Shown here piece by piece: positions 1-12,437 of a stretch of 64,000 nucleotides of DNA. The first letter of the stretch is position 1. The number at the start of each line of letters is the position of its first letter. This stretch comes from Gigaspora rosea (Eukaryota; Glomeromycota; Glomeromycetes; Diversisporales; Gigasporaceae). Location of the stretch: the NCBI GenBank assembly GCA_003550325.1, contig QKWP01000134.1, positions 315,638-379,637 on the forward strand, read 5' to 3'. The translations under genes and the position numbers were made by a program. Below the pieces are notes generated by a model. The model saw only the letters and a list, made by a program, of their open reading frames with translations, was not told the DNA's origin and made no database searches.

Positions 1-387
1 TAATAAATTAGAATTTAATATTTAACAATTTCAATTATTTAAAGAAGTGGTATTTAGTTTCTGCGAATACCAAAACATGCCCAATCTCTATACAAATCTA
101 CTAAACAACAGAAATCGAATATGATAGTAACATATCTTGAATCAGCGAGTAATTAATATAACCAAAATTTCTTTAGCATAGTATCGTTAACATTTTTTAT
201 ATGTTTATATAATTGTTACACAAAATAATTGCACATCATTTTTATTGGCTATATATTATAGTAAGTTGTCCCCCTGTTTATTTTACTAACCCCTAGGTAC
301 TACTTGAAATTTTTTTATTTTTTTTAAAAAAAAATCAATGATACATAATGATATATATACAAATATTATCCATACCAACTTCACACT
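1..387. other. AT-rich non-coding start of window
   Basis: No coding signal is seen. The one notable item is the stretch at about 256-303, which is an inverted near-copy of the stretch at about 63365-63410 near the other end of the window; both carry the motif ctaggggttagtaaaat or its complement. It may be the end of a repeat element that continues outside the window. Confidence 0.4.
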
Positions 388-525
388 TTATTTATATATA
401 TAAAAAAATCTAATATAAAAAAATACTTCATCTAGCCCCACATATCCATAACAAATTGACTGATTTCCCACAGAGACAAAATGAAGATGCCAGAAGCACT
501 CACTTTCTCTCAAAAATGATACTTC

Positions 526-1300
526 AAGAATAATTCCAAGAACAACAACTCCAAGAACAACGACTTTAAAAACAACAACTCCAAAAATAACAACTCCAAA
601 AAACGACGACTTCAAGAAAAGAAGCATTTAAAAAAAGAGAAAAGTTAGTACCCGTAACAAAAAAAAACTACTTAACCAACAAAGATTTCGACTCCTACTA
701 CTGCAACGACTTTCAATAATAGCAACTCCAAGAAAAAAAGCACCTAAAAAAAGAAAGAAAGTAGTACTCGTAACAAAAAAAACAACCTAGAAACAAAAAA
801 ATACTACTGTACTTAAATCGACAAAGATTTCAACTTTCATTATGATGATTTCAAAAACGGTGACTCAAAAACAACTCTAGAAATGACAACTTCAAGAAAA
901 CAAATATTTAAAAAAAGAAAGAAGTTAGTACCTGTAACAAAAAAAAAACTAACTAGTAAAAAAACCCTTAAACTGACAAAGATCTCAACTCCTACTATGA
1001 TCCCAAAAACAACGACTCCAAAAACAACAATTCCAAAAACAATGATTCCAAGAATGATGACTGCAAAAATGATGACTCCAAAAATGATAACTTCAAGAAT
1101 TATAACTTCAAAAATGATGACTTCAAAAATGGCAACTTCAAAAACGACAACTTCAAAAACAACGACTCCAAAAAACAATGACTCCAAGAATAAATAATTC
1201 CAAAAACGATGATTCCAAGAATGACGACTCCAAGGACAACGACTCCAAGAAAAAAAGCAACTAAAAAAAAGAAAGTTAGTACCCATAAAGTAAAAAAAAA
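526..1300. repeat. 15-bp minisatellite with a recurring ~40-bp spacer
   Basis: The unit is close to AACAACTCCAAAAAY, 15 bp long, so the reading frame is kept in every copy. Arrays at about 526-624 and 990-1252 are separated by a spacer (aaagaaagaagttagtaccY followed by gtaacaaaaaaa) that recurs near 630, 745, 907 and 1262. Long stop-free frames exist on both strands: the plus frame gives TTTPK/MMTSK-type repeats and the minus frame gives VVVFG/VIIFE-type hydrophobic repeats. These open frames follow from the 15-bp period and are not good evidence for a gene. Confidence 0.8.
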
Positions 1301-1419
1301 AAAAAAAATTTATTTATCTAAAGAAAATCCAAAAAAGCATTAGTGTGAATGAAAAAACCAAAAAAATCTAAATTTACCTGTAGAACAATCTAAATTCAGA
1401 TCTACTTTAGAGACAAGCT

Positions 1420-1672
1420 AATATATGATCACTAATTTTAAATATGATTGGCTAATCATATAAGATCGCTATAGTGATGGGTCACTATAAATAATTTTTC
1501 TAAAAATTTATAGATTTTTAATTTTTAAAAAACCTTAACCTAGACCTGTATTTTATATTAATAATATAAACCTTATAGAGGTTTATATTAATTTTTTTTT
1601 ATTCTAGACCCAAATTTTATATATGCACAGTGATCCTTATATGATTAGCCAGTGATTGGAGATCATATATAA
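1420..1672. repeat. palindromic MITE-like element
   Basis: The left arm near 1424-1482 and the right arm near 1625-1672 are inverted copies around the motif gattggctaatcatata. A shorter related hairpin lies near 13180-13225. The ends are not sharply defined and no target duplication was found. Confidence 0.4.
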
Positions 1673-2070
1673 ATTTTTTTTTATGCACCATGATAATCAA
1701 TTTTTTGTTGTTTTGTTGTTTCGTTTTGCTTTTGCTTCGCTTTCCCGGCTACTAATTTTTTTTTTTTAGTTTGTTGTCTTTCAGATTTGGTTTTGTCGTT
1801 GGTGTCATCATTGGTGTTAACATGTTGGTATTATTGCAATAGTATCGTCGCAATGGTGTCATCGCGTTAGATGTTGTCGTTGGTATCATGCTATCACTAG
1901 TGTCGTAGTTTCTTGGAGTTTTTGGAAGTAGCTTTATTTTTTTTTTTACTTGTTATTCTTGTATTTATTTGGTTTGCTTAGGTTCGTATATTTCTGAGAT
2001 TTAATGGGTCAACCGTGCACTCAAAACGACTGAATGAAGTGATTGATAACTGAATGAAATGATTTTAGTA

Positions 2071-2111
<41 letters not shown>

Positions 2112-2356
2112 TCTTCTTTTATGTTTATTTTTTTTTTTGTGGGTCTTGAATTCTTTTGTCAATTCAGAAATGAATTTGCTTTTTCACGGTTTAGGTGAGT
2201 TTTTGTATCACAAAGTTCAGTAGTTTTTTTTTCTCTCAATATGCATTAATATTCTTTTCTCTTTTCAATTTTTTTCGCGGATATTGGATTCTTTTTAGTT
2301 ATTGAAATTGGCACTGAAGTTAATACTGGAGTTGTCATTAGAGTAGTCGCTAGAGC
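1673..2356. other. T-rich non-coding stretch
   Basis: Homopolymer-rich and T-rich, with a run of tcgttggtgtcatc-like short repeats at about 1790-1910 and the TA microsatellite below. No gene is supported. Confidence 0.4.
2074..2108. repeat. (TA)n microsatellite
   Basis: An uninterrupted TA dinucleotide run of about 35 bases. Confidence 0.95.
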
Positions 2357-2536
2357 AGGACCCCGAAATATACATAGATAGGTCAGGTATGAGTTTGCTT
2401 ATTTTTGAGGTTTTTTATACAGATCTTTTCCATTTATAGTAATTTTTTTGCTTAATTTTGAAGTTTTTTCTGCAGAACTTTCTTTTTTAGTAACCTTATA
2501 ATTAACCTGACCTATATATATATATTTTGGGGTCCT
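2357..2536. mobile_element. hAT-like MITE, AGGACCCC family (180 bp)
   Basis: Inverted ends start AGGACCCC and finish GGGGTCCT, and the inverted similarity extends about 30 bp. The element is flanked by a perfect 8-bp duplication, gctagagc, at 2349-2356 and 2537-2544. An 8-bp target duplication is the hallmark of hAT transposons. Elements at 27076 and 47932 share the same terminal motif, and a truncated relative of this interior lies at about 47600-47695. Confidence 0.85.
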
Positions 2537-2544
2537 GCTAGAGC

Positions 2545-3669
2545 TATCATCATTGGAATTGTTGGGGTTTGGCTCTTTGGATAAGCTGTACTTTAGGTTT
2601 GCCTTTTATTGTTTGTTAATTCTGGTGCATTGCTTGGTCTTGGGTACAATTTCATTATACAATATCATGAATAGTGCAGTTTCTTTGCCATTTCAGGTTG
2701 TCGTTTTAGGTTGTCTTGGATATAATTTCATTATACAACATCGTGAGTAGTGCAGTTTCTTTGTTATTTTAGATTGTCTTTGGAGGAGTTGGGCGTGCAA
2801 ATCAAAAAAATGTATTTTTTTTTATATAAGTTACTAAATTCGATTTTTTTTTTATAATAAATCATGTACATTTTTTTTATAATAAATACGTTTTTTTTAT
2901 AATAAATACATTTTGTTTAATAAATAACGAATTTATTATGTTTTTTTTTATGGGTTTATTTTATTTTTTTTTATATTATTATACATACTTAAAGTTTTTT
3001 TAACAATTTTTTAATGATCGAATCAGCAGTCACATGATCAAATTTGATTGGTCAATTATGGGATCACAGGCCGCTACTCAATTTATATTTGGCAAGTGAT
3101 TAAATTTGGGTTAATTAGATATGGGTCTATGATTAAATTAATTGTCTTAATGTAGACCTCTTTGGGGTTTAAATTATTAGTATAAACCCTGGGTATAGAA
3201 TAAGATTACCCATAATTAAAAAAAAATAAAAAAAACAAATAATTGTAAAAAAACTCCCAATTTTGTAAATAAACAAGTGTATTAAATAAAAATTTAGGGT
3301 TAGGACCTTAATATTAAAAGCTATCGTATTAGAGTAATATTTACTATATAAACTTCTATTGGCATCATTTTTAATTAGTGTACCAAGATTGATTCAAGCA
3401 TTAGTTTTTGCATATTTTCGCTTTTTTTTTGTTTCTTGTATGCATATTTGGATTCTTTATTGAGTAGATTTGGAATAATCAAAATTTGCACTTTCTGATT
3501 GGCTATTTTTTTTTTAGAAGTTTGTACTATTTGTACAAATAAGTGATCTTGTGATTACATCTTTTTTTACAACTTGTTTAAAGTTAACAGCTTGCTAATA
3601 CACTATGTTATTATATTTAATTTGTTTTACAAATATAAAATTAAAAATTAAAATAAATATTTTTATTAA
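2545..3669. other. AT-rich non-coding stretch
   Basis: No convincing coding sequence. It contains poly-T-flanked ataaatacat-type repeats near 2810-2960 and a degenerate palindromic segment near 3010-3125 with gatca and ttgattggtcaat motifs that also occur near 24190-24290. Confidence 0.4.
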
Positions 3670-3835
3670 GGGGTGTGCCATTTATTATATAATATTTTTT
3701 ACTTAGTAGCCACTTCTATCCATGTATAGTATAATCATTTTATTTAATTCTGTTTAATTAATATAATATATAGACATAATCACTGCTTCTGACTATGTAT
3801 CTATGGCAAAAATTACGTAATAAATGGCATGCCCC
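3670..3835. mobile_element. PIF/Harbinger-like MITE (166 bp)
   Basis: The left end GGGGTGTGCCATTTATTA matches the inverted right end GGGGCATGCCATTTATTA. Both sides are flanked by TAA, the 3-bp TWA duplication typical of PIF/Harbinger elements. Related ends occur at 37203-39452, 26717-26875 and 61564-61717. Confidence 0.75.
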
Positions 3836-4583
3836 TAAGTTAAATCAAGTAATTATTAAAAAAAGCTTTGCTTGAAGTTTTTAATAAAATGCAACCGTTG
3901 TTTATATATGCTGATTCTAATTAGGTTTAATTAGTTAAACATTATAGATCATCAATACATATCCAATAAATTTTATATGATTACAAACTGGTCACAGATT
4001 CTATTTTTATTATCTTTATAAGATTTACAAAATTTTATATTTTAAAGTCTATTTTTTTTTTTGTTTTTATTCTTAGACAAATCTCGCCAGAGCCTGATAA
4101 AGTGTTATTTGTACAGAAAAAGTAAACTATTTCTATATACAAAAGCTACAAAAGTAAAAACTCACGCCTGACATCAACCGGTTGTCTTGTAGCACCTAAT
4201 TGCAAGTTGTCGTACCAATTTACGGATAAATCGGAGAGTCTTGTCAAATCTGTTTAAGACCCGGCCCAAAATGGAATTTCACCACTTTGGATATAACTTT
4301 TAACTGCTACTTGCCACAAACTGTCAGCAGTACGGCTCTTTTCTTCAATACCCTTTTTACTATTATCGAGTACCAATGCACTCTTTTCTAAACACACTTC
4401 ACTTGAACTTGCATTGGTGTTGTTGACACTTGTCTTTCCTTTTCCAGCATTTTTAACTTTTTCTATAGATGTGTGTTTCTTCTTGGCCTTCCTTTTTTTC
4501 TCCTTAATAGTGATGGCTTCTTCTTTTTCTCAAAGCCCAATAAGCTGACACCGTTCTTTCCATATAGATTCGTAAAAACCATT

Positions 4584-4961
4584 CTATACTATTGAGACAA
4601 AATTCTGCATGAGTGTCTTGGCTATATTTGCTGAGGTAAGCCGAAATGTAAGATGTTCCAAAAGCTTGTTAGGTACTAGACCTCTCATATAACTTCGACG
4701 TAGTTCTATGATTTCTTGCTTATGCGAACCTACCACCAGTTGGTAGTAACTTACTAGTGGAAGCAAAAACTGGTCTGTGCTACTCAATTTGGACCATGTA
4801 ACCCTAGCTGCTACTTTAGTGACGTTTATCCAGCTCCATTCATAATAAGTACAATCTGCCAAATGGTCTTGCGTTTCTGTCACCTTTACTTTACAGCATA
4901 TGCACTCATTGCTTGTATATAACAATGGTCTGCGTTTCTTTAATTCATCCAGGACTGGCAA
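4584..4961 (-). pseudogene. LINE copy 1 C-terminal zf-RVT zinc motif
   Basis: The open piece of 125 codons contains CICCKVKVTETQDHLADC, a CxxC...ETxxHL..C zinc-binding motif found at the C-terminus of many LINE ORF2 proteins after the RT/RNase H region. The same motif in copy 2 is CKVCRKDAKETQDHLAVC. Confidence 0.75.
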
Positions 4962-5300
4962 TTTGTTAGCAAAGCACTTGATTTGGGTAGCAAGCCGTTT
5001 ACTTTGAAAGAGTGATGTACAGTGAATGCCATTTTGTTTTTTCTTTAAATCCCAAAACCTTCGCTAGTCATAGTTTGTTTGATTAAGATCTGGCTCAATA
5101 GCCATAATCGCACTGGAAATTCTCTATCTGGCGGCCGTTTGCCATGTTAGTAATGTTTTAATAAAAGAGCGTGTAAGCTTTTTTACAAGACAATCTTGCC
5201 ACATGAGAGGGACCTGTACCCTCGAATTGCAGTTTCTTAGAATATTTGTCGAGGAAGGAAGATGTAGAGCAAGCTTAGCCAGTGCATCCGCCTTGTCATT

Positions 5301-5923
5301 TCAGATATTACCACTATGGTCTTTGATCTTTTCGAGTGTTAGCTTGATCTTCTTAAAATGAATTACATCTATAATTTCTGATGTAATTCGGTAATTTTTC
5401 TCTTTAAGCCATTTACTTGGCGTATTGGATATTTCTCTTTTGTTGATACTTGCTAACGCAGCTGCACTGTCTGAAATGATTGTTACTGTTGAATTGTTAG
5501 GAGCTGTAATGAGAGCTAACCAAATTGCGACAAGTTCTGCCTTGGTTGATAAGGGCCAATTTTCTACTCTAATGTATTCTTCTGCAATTAATTTTTCCCT
5601 GCTGTTATCTATCTGAACCCAACTAGCACCTATCTTTGTACCTACATTATCCGTCACCAAGAAACCATCTGTATAGAAACTAAACTAGATAAGTTATTTC
5701 TAATATTATACAAAATATGAGAATTTAATTTCTCTTCTAAATTACTATCTAATCTATAATTACGTAAGAAATCAGACTCTGGTTGGTTCAAAATAAGTAC
5801 TCTTTCTATTCTAGATTTTAAAGAGAAATTTCTATTTCTTTGTCTACTATGCTGATACTGCTCTAAACTAAGTGGTAGGAATTTGGTATTTTCTTTGTTT
5901 ACAATTTTTGGGATTAATACCAA
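5301..5923 (-). pseudogene. LINE copy 1 RNase H domain, broken
   Basis: The piece at 5301-5660 contains TKAELVAIW (second acidic residue) and IISDSAAALASI (third acidic residue), matching TRTELAGIW and IYTDSAAAILGI of copy 2. The piece at 5654-5923 is the preceding linker. RNase H removes the RNA strand of the hybrid during reverse transcription. The end of the domain after KDHSGNI is frame-disrupted. Confidence 0.75.
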
Positions 5924-6130
5924 AGATTCCTTTTTATTGAAATGTCTATAGCAGGAATTGGCATCCGTATTTGTTGAGAGGGTACAATCTTTGCAGAGTT
6001 GCAGCTTTAGATGTTCTACGTAGTTATCTTGATCTTCAATTTGCCAATGCTCTGCTACTAGTCTTACTTTACTCTTCTTGGATACTCTGTAGATTTCTTT
6101 AGAGCTATTTTCTATGGTACTAGCAAGAAA

Positions 6131-8314
6131 CTAGTCCTTTTTCCTATTGTCATCTGAGATCGGTCGTTTAGGTATAATCAAAGCTATCTGATTCGGGCAA
6201 TTTATAATGTATTCATTTTTGAGCTGCCTATTAACATCATTCTTGAGGAGCTTCTTCTCTAGGCTAACAAACCAATTCGCTTTACGGCCCTTGTCTGAGC
6301 TATTTTTGAGGAGTTTAAGTTGTCTCCAGATTATCATTCTTTGACCATCTCCAGTGATCAGCTGATTAACAAAAAACAGATTAGACTCTTTAAGAGCTTG
6401 GCATGTTTTCGCAAAATTCTTAACATCTAACATGCTTCTAAATGTTTCTCCTATACCATGTAGTATCTAAGGCTCCTAAAGTGACTGGAATGTTAGACCA
6501 AGTTTTTTTGCTTTTAGAAAGGTCAAACCCGTCAAATTGAATTTCCAAATTTTCTTTAGACTATCTCAGTTCCCGTTTTGCCAAAATTTTTGGTCAATGC
6601 TTGCTAGGATTATTCCTTGTTTTAGTCTCAACAAGGCAAAGTCCCTGTCAGGGCTGTTGCTATTTAACCTGTTATGCAAGTCCGAGATTTGTTTGGAGGT
6701 AATCTCATATATTAATGATTTACAGTTTCCTAAATTTGTGTGCTCGATGATATAATTTCCAGCAGTTATTGGAATTTCCATCTTGTTCTTAAAGAGCATT
6801 ACAAAGGGCTTGTGAATATAGTAAAGTTCTTGGTTAGAAAGGCGTGAGGACTGAAGTAAGTAACTTAGTTTTGGAATAATATATATGTTATTCAGATACG
6901 CAAGCTGTGCTACTGTTAACTTCTTTCCCACGAGAGCCTTGGTTGCTTGTATAACTATTGACTTGGCTTTGTTTTTAATTAGTTTTTCATTAAATTTTGT
7001 GTTTATTCAGGTTCCAAGAAATCTTACAATTTGCTCTTTACATTCTGCTTTAATTAGCTCCTTTGCAATTACTACCGTTTGCTGCTGGGATTTACACTTT
7101 GAATTAAAAACTAGTAGTTTGGTTTTCTTTCCATTAATCGTAATGTGGTTCATAGCATAAAAATCCTCTGCTATTCTGATTATTTCTTGTATCTGCTCCT
7201 TGCTACTTGCTATCCAGGTAGTATCATTTGCATAGGCGATTGCTGCTTGTCTTGTGGATAAATTGACTATGTTGTCTAAGCAGAGATCTGTAGGAACCGA
7301 CAAATAGAGGGAATAACCTAGGGCCTGGTCATTTTGTATTCTAAAGAGCAGTGGATCATAAAAGACTCGCCAAAGAAGTGGTGAGATCACCTCTCCTTGT
7401 TCTATACTCACTGAGGCAATAATTGCACTAGATGTGCCATAGTGTGTAATAACCTTCACTCTTCTTTGATCAAACAAGTTTAGGATGAATGATATCGCCA
7501 TTTTTGGAACTTTAAGCCTTTGTATTGCTAGCTTGAGCATTGGAAGTGGAACTGAATCAAAGGTTTTTTTCATGTCTTGAAAGACTAACCAAAGCTCTTT
7601 TCTGTTTTCTTTAGCATCTTCTATTATCGAGTTTAGTATACTAATAGGTTTCGCCGTCGAATCACCTGGGAGACTAGCAAAATTGGGTCCTGAGAGTATG
7701 TTTTTGTTTCTGAAAATGATTGCTAGTCTTTGTGCCATAATTCTAGTGACACACTTACGAAAAGTCTCTAGCAATACTATCAGACGAATACTGTTTAGAG
7801 ATAATTCCCATACATCTTTTTTGGGAATTGGAAATATTTGGGCAAGCTTTCACTTTGTAGGTATAAGACCTGAGCCAAGACAGATACTTGCAAAGCTTAT
7901 AAACCATTCATGTGTTTTTTTGCTTGCATTTTTAATTAAGAGATAGCCAATACCCGATATCCCTGGCGCAGTTTTGTTCTTGAGATTTGATAGTATTGCG
8001 AACCATTCCTCTATTGTTATGGCCATTAATAGTGTCTCATACTATTCATCCTTAATTTCTTCTTTGGGTGCGTAGATTTGCACTCATTCCTTTAAAACTT
8101 TCTCATTAGAAGTGTTTCTATTTTGGTACTGTGCTTGAAAATGTTGTTGAGCTTTGCACATAACTTCTACTGAATCCGATATCAAAACTGACTGACCATT
8201 TTCACTTTCTAGAATACGGTCTAATTTAATACCTCTAAAGGGTTTGTCAAGGAGATTTCTAAGCATTCTTCTTTGATCATTTTGTATCATTTTGCATCTG
8301 AGGTCAGTATACAT
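6131..8314 (-). pseudogene. LINE copy 1 reverse transcriptase domain, broken
   Basis: The longest open piece, 7007-7774 (255 codons), carries RT motifs in order: FQDMKKTFDSV (motif A), EQGEVISPLLW (motif B, QGxxxSP) and AYANDTTW (motif C). The catalytic YADD box reads YAND, an Asp-to-Asn change that should inactivate the enzyme; copy 2 keeps YADD. A pre-RT linker is at 8084-8314, and the thumb and linker region continues at 6566-6931 and 6131-6433 in other frames. Confidence 0.85.
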
Positions 8315-8851
8315 TTGGATATCATTCAGCTTCTTTTTTTCTCTTTCTAGACCCTAGCGTCTAAAAAGCACACACCACCATCCTTTAAGATCATCTAACC
8401 ATTCCTTGTCCAAGGTACCTGAAAGAGCTTGAATCTGAGTATCCAGTTTGGTATTAACTTCCAAAATAATTTGGTTAGATTCCCTTAAAGTTCTGCTATC
8501 AATTAATTTGCTTGTTTTAAGCATCTTTACTAGTTTTCTATGTAATTTGCTTATTTGTATTGTACTTGTATATAAAATCAATATTCTTTTATCCTTATTG
8601 CTTTTATATCCACACTTATATTTAGTTTAAGTTCCCTTTATTATCCTGTATGGGATGTTTCTCTTTGCAGCAAAAATAATTTCTTTTTCGAAGGATTCCC
8701 ATACTTTATCTATTTCTATTTGAGTTGTGATACTTGCTTCACCTGAGTCTGACTTTAACATTTTTATGCTGCTTCTTTTGGATAAGAAGCCGTGAAGATC
8801 TTCCTGGTAATGTTTCCAGTTCTCTTTACTTGCTTTCTCATATTCAAAAAC

Positions 8852-9660
8852 TCATCTGTCTTGTTTCTTATAACTTGAGGCTAGTAGATTATTTGAGATC
8901 AATCCATGCACGTTGAAGCATGCTGCTGCTAGATTGTGATCACTTCTAGTGCATACGTCCATATATGAAATATGTGCATCTTTGAAGAAATCTAAAAGGT
9001 TTTCTAAGAACCAAATCTGGTCAATTCTTGAGCTTGACCTTCCATTAGACCAGGTAAATTCTTTCTTACTAGGGTTAGCTAGTCTGTAAGAGTCAAAGAA
9101 ATCCTGCCTTTGCATCCATTTGTGGAGTGGAAATTTTTTGCTATACTGAGGACCTGATTAAAACGATTTGTCTAAGTCCAGATCTGGAATATGGTTGAAG
9201 TTACCAAGTATAATGAAATATGAATTTATGGATCTATTCATATACTTGGCAACAATTTTCTGTTGAATGCGCTTATTTGTTTCTTGATTATTAGATGGAA
9301 TGTAAACTATAATAATAGTAAGTTTACAATTTTTAAGGTAGAATTTTGCTTCTATCACGTATTCATCCCATCGATTAATTTTACCAAGATACTTCTGCTA
9401 TTGCTTATTGATCAGAAGACCTACCCCCGAGCCTTTCTTTTTTTTCTGATTAGCATTTGCCCAAAAACTTATGAAATTCTCATTCCACGGGGTTAGAAAG
9501 TGGCCCTCCTTGCTACTGATATTAGTTTCCGCCAGATCTAATATATTAATTCTATCTTCTTTAGCCCATTCCAATAATGTACAGAGTTTTTGGTTGTTTC
9601 GCTTTAGACCATTAAGATTGTGACATGCTATTTTGAGACTACTGTCTTGATAACTAAAAA
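8852..9660 (-). pseudogene. LINE copy 1 APE-type endonuclease domain, broken
   Basis: This is the start of ORF2. Translating the minus strand across frames gives LKIACHNLNGLK (catalytic Asn motif), LAETN (catalytic Glu present), YIPSNNQET, ILGNFNHIPD (normally GDFN; Asp changed to Asn), FTWSNGRSSSRIDQIW and the terminal SDH motif. The APE endonuclease nicks target DNA for target-primed reverse transcription. The domain is split over at least three frames (8852-9115, 9158-9358 and the piece up to 9660). Confidence 0.8.
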
Positions 9661-9855
9661 TGTTATTAAAATTATTATGATTGTTGTGTATTGAGTGTTT
9701 GCTCTGTCTATTACTTATTTTAGTGTTAGTGTTCCTGCTTTGTATACCATAATGATATGATATGTTTTAGATAAGATTGCTTGCAGGTAGCTTTGTCTCA
9801 TCCATGTCCATTAATTCAACTGGGGCGCCTATTAGGAGCGTGAGGGCACTTCATT

Positions 9856-11591
9856 TCATGATATTTCTAAACGGTTTAATCTTTCCAAAATTTTTTGCAG
9901 TAGGTCAGTTTGGCTAATATTTTCTTTATCTATATGCTTTGATTCGAAGCCAAAATTGAACAACTTGCTGGGTTTTGAATGATCTTTAGAACTAGACCGC
10001 GAGCCTGGCTGAGGTCTTTTCCCTCCTGTGAAAGTAGAAAAGTCCTGTTTTTCGACTCTTATTTTCCATTGAGTGCTTGAACCGATATTGGTTTTGTTTG
10101 ATAGGTTTCCTCTTGGTGTATCCTTTTTGTCATGTATATTATAGTGCTTTCTTGTGCCCATTGCAATCGCAGCTTTGCTCCATACTAATTTCGTGTTATA
10201 ACAGTATAACATAGAATTAATACTATTTTCTAAGTCTGCTTGGGAGCTAAAGTATAACCAGGCTATACTACTTTGATTGTTGTTACTATTTAAGGGAATA
10301 TGAAGTGTTTTCACTTTATGTGTTTTTAGTTGATAAAGGAGCACTGTTTCTGGTGTATGATTTGAAATATTTGTAATTTTAGCTTTGAATCTATTCCTTT
10401 CAATTAGCATTTCTTTATTAAAGAGCCTCAGAGTTATTCTACATAATCTACCGGCATCGTAGTGAATTGACCAACAATTTTCTAAAATTGCTTTTTCTTT
10501 TTCACTTCTGTATTCCAGTTTAATGTATGCTGCTTTCGTATTTTTATTTTCCTGCCATTCAATAATGCTAGTACGTCCATATCTGTTTAAGCATCTTCTT
10601 ATCTGACCAATTCTAGCTTCTTTGGGTAAATCCCAAAGAGTAATAAATTGGATAGGCTTTATTTTGCTTTTGAAACCTAATGTGGGCTTTTGGAAAACCT
10701 CCATTTTATCTCTGGTTAACGCCTATTGGGAACTATAAATATCTTCTTGTCTTGTCTTTATCATAGCATGTTCATCCTTAAGTGGTACAAAGGAAACCTC
10801 CATATTCTGTTGGGTTGTAACTGTGGTATCTTCTTTTGGGCGTTTAGAGTTTTGAATAATACTTTCTGGAGAGTCGGGGCCTGTTTGTTTGCTTCCTCCT
10901 GTGATAAATCTGGGTCTCTCTTCCTTTTACTGATAGTAGTTTCGCTCATGTTGCTGCTAAGTGCTTCCTGTATTATAAGTGTACCGTAGTCCATAGAACC
11001 ACATTCTTTTAGGAATAATGTTTCTTTCGTATTCAGATAAGTTTGTGCTTTAATATGTGTTGAGATAGAGGCTTCTTCAGGTTTCTCTTTTGGTTCTGAT
11101 TCTCTTTCGTTGTCTTTTTGGTCCTTTAGTAAGGCTTTATTCTTCCCTTTATTTGTTGGTGTATCTTTTTTAACTTCTTCAGACTTGGATACTTCTTCTC
11201 TTTCCTCTATCTTCCTATCTTCTTCTAGTGACAAAATGAAGCTTTCTATTTGATCTACCAACTCACAATTGCCATAATTAATAGTACCAGATTCTGACAA
11301 AATAATCGCTAACTGCCTACTAAATTCTTTTTTCTCCTTTAGTTGAACTATCTCTGGAATTTTATTTCTTGTATTACGCATTTTACTATATATTCCATTT
11401 TTAGATTGTGTCCAGTCGTATATTTCTATTGCATTTCTAATAATATATACTATTGCTGGATTTGCAATTCCTAAGAAATCTGCGACTATTCTATCCTTTT
11501 GCAAAATAAGACTGTTTCGCGTTTCTAGCAACGATACTATTTCCTTATCCTGTTTGCTAAATAGACCTTTAAACTCTTCGAGATATTCCAT
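9856..11591 (-). pseudogene. LINE copy 1 ORF1 (nucleic-acid-binding protein), broken
   Basis: Two open pieces, 10761-11591 (276 codons) and 9856-10704 (282 codons), are separated by a stop and a frame change. The first begins MEYLEEFKGLFSKQDKE and contains FLGIANPAIVYIIRNAIEIY, matching FLGIAYPETVFIVRTATEIY in copy 2. Its middle is charged and low-complexity (E/K-rich). The second piece holds an RRM-like segment beginning FITLWDLPKEARIGQIRR, which aligns with FTLWNLPNRISNRHV of copy 2. I infer one ORF1 of roughly 550 residues whose product coats the element RNA. The homologous stop-start site reads TAATA here, not TAATG as in copy 2. Confidence 0.75.
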
Positions 11592-12037
11592 AGAATTTTA
11601 TTACTTGCTATAGTTTCCTGTTGTATTCATGTTCTATTTGTTTATATGTTTTGCTGACCTTTGTTTATTCCAAATACATGACTGGTATATGTTTTTGTCC
11701 AAATTTGTAACGTGTTAATTTATATTTGTTGTTGTTTTCCTGTTTGTTTGTTTTGGTATTGTTAAGTGTTGATCGATCAGAAATTTTCAGGGTCAGAGCC
11801 AAATTCCCAAAATTTTCAAAAATTTTCTAAAATTATTCCGTAAAAGTATGTACTTCTTTAGGCACACTGTCTTTGCTAATTTTGTTCTAGTAAACTACTA
11901 GTATTTTTGTGTTTGCTCCTCTTTTTATTAGAAGCTTTTGGATAGTTTTTTAATAAAAATTTAGTATATTTGTGAGTTTTTGTTTTGACCGATTTTTGAA
12001 AAAAGGATCAGTGAAAAGAGTTATTTTAAAGACTATT

Positions 12038-12420
12038 GTTTTATAAAAAATTTTATTAATATTATGCAAATCTTTAATTAGTTTATTAAAGAAGTTTTAT
12101 ATAATTTTTTAATGAATATTTCTAATTTACACCACAGGTAATTATTACCTGTAGTCAATTTGCCAATTAAAATTCAGGAGCAGGTGTAATATGTAAATTA
12201 ATTTTGTATAACAAAAACAAAGAATTTTTAAAAAAATTCTAAAATAGCTTTAACCTAAAAATTAGCCTATAAAACTGCTTTTTTTTATGCAAAAAAAAAT
12301 TCTTTGCTAAATTTTACTATGATATATATAAAGCTCTATTCTAACCTTTAATCTTTACCTTTACCCTAATATTAAAAAGATTTAACTTTTATTTAATAAA
12401 AATTGGTTTATTTTAATTTA
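12038..12420. other. AT-rich gap between LINE copy 1 and a SINE
   Basis: No coding signal or clear repeat structure is seen; only A/T homopolymers and short direct repeats. Confidence 0.4.
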
Positions 12421-12437
12421 AAACAAAAAGGAAATGG

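Larger units (their letters stand above)
4054..12021 (-). mobile_element. LINE copy 1 (RNase H-bearing non-LTR retrotransposon, decayed)
   Basis: On the minus strand the order is ORF1, APE endonuclease, reverse transcriptase, RNase H, zf-RVT and a poly-A tract (poly-T at about 4054-4065). The bounds come from a 16-bp near-duplication with one mismatch (tattttaaagNctatt) at 4038-4053 and 12022-12037, giving a length of about 7.97 kb, close to copy 2 (7.92 kb). Both copies have an ACTCTT..C.CT.ATCCT-like motif at the 5' edge. All reading frames are broken by stops or frameshifts, so it is inactive. It belongs to the I/Tad-like group of LINEs with RNase H, but the clade cannot be fixed by eye. 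Confidence 0.88.
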
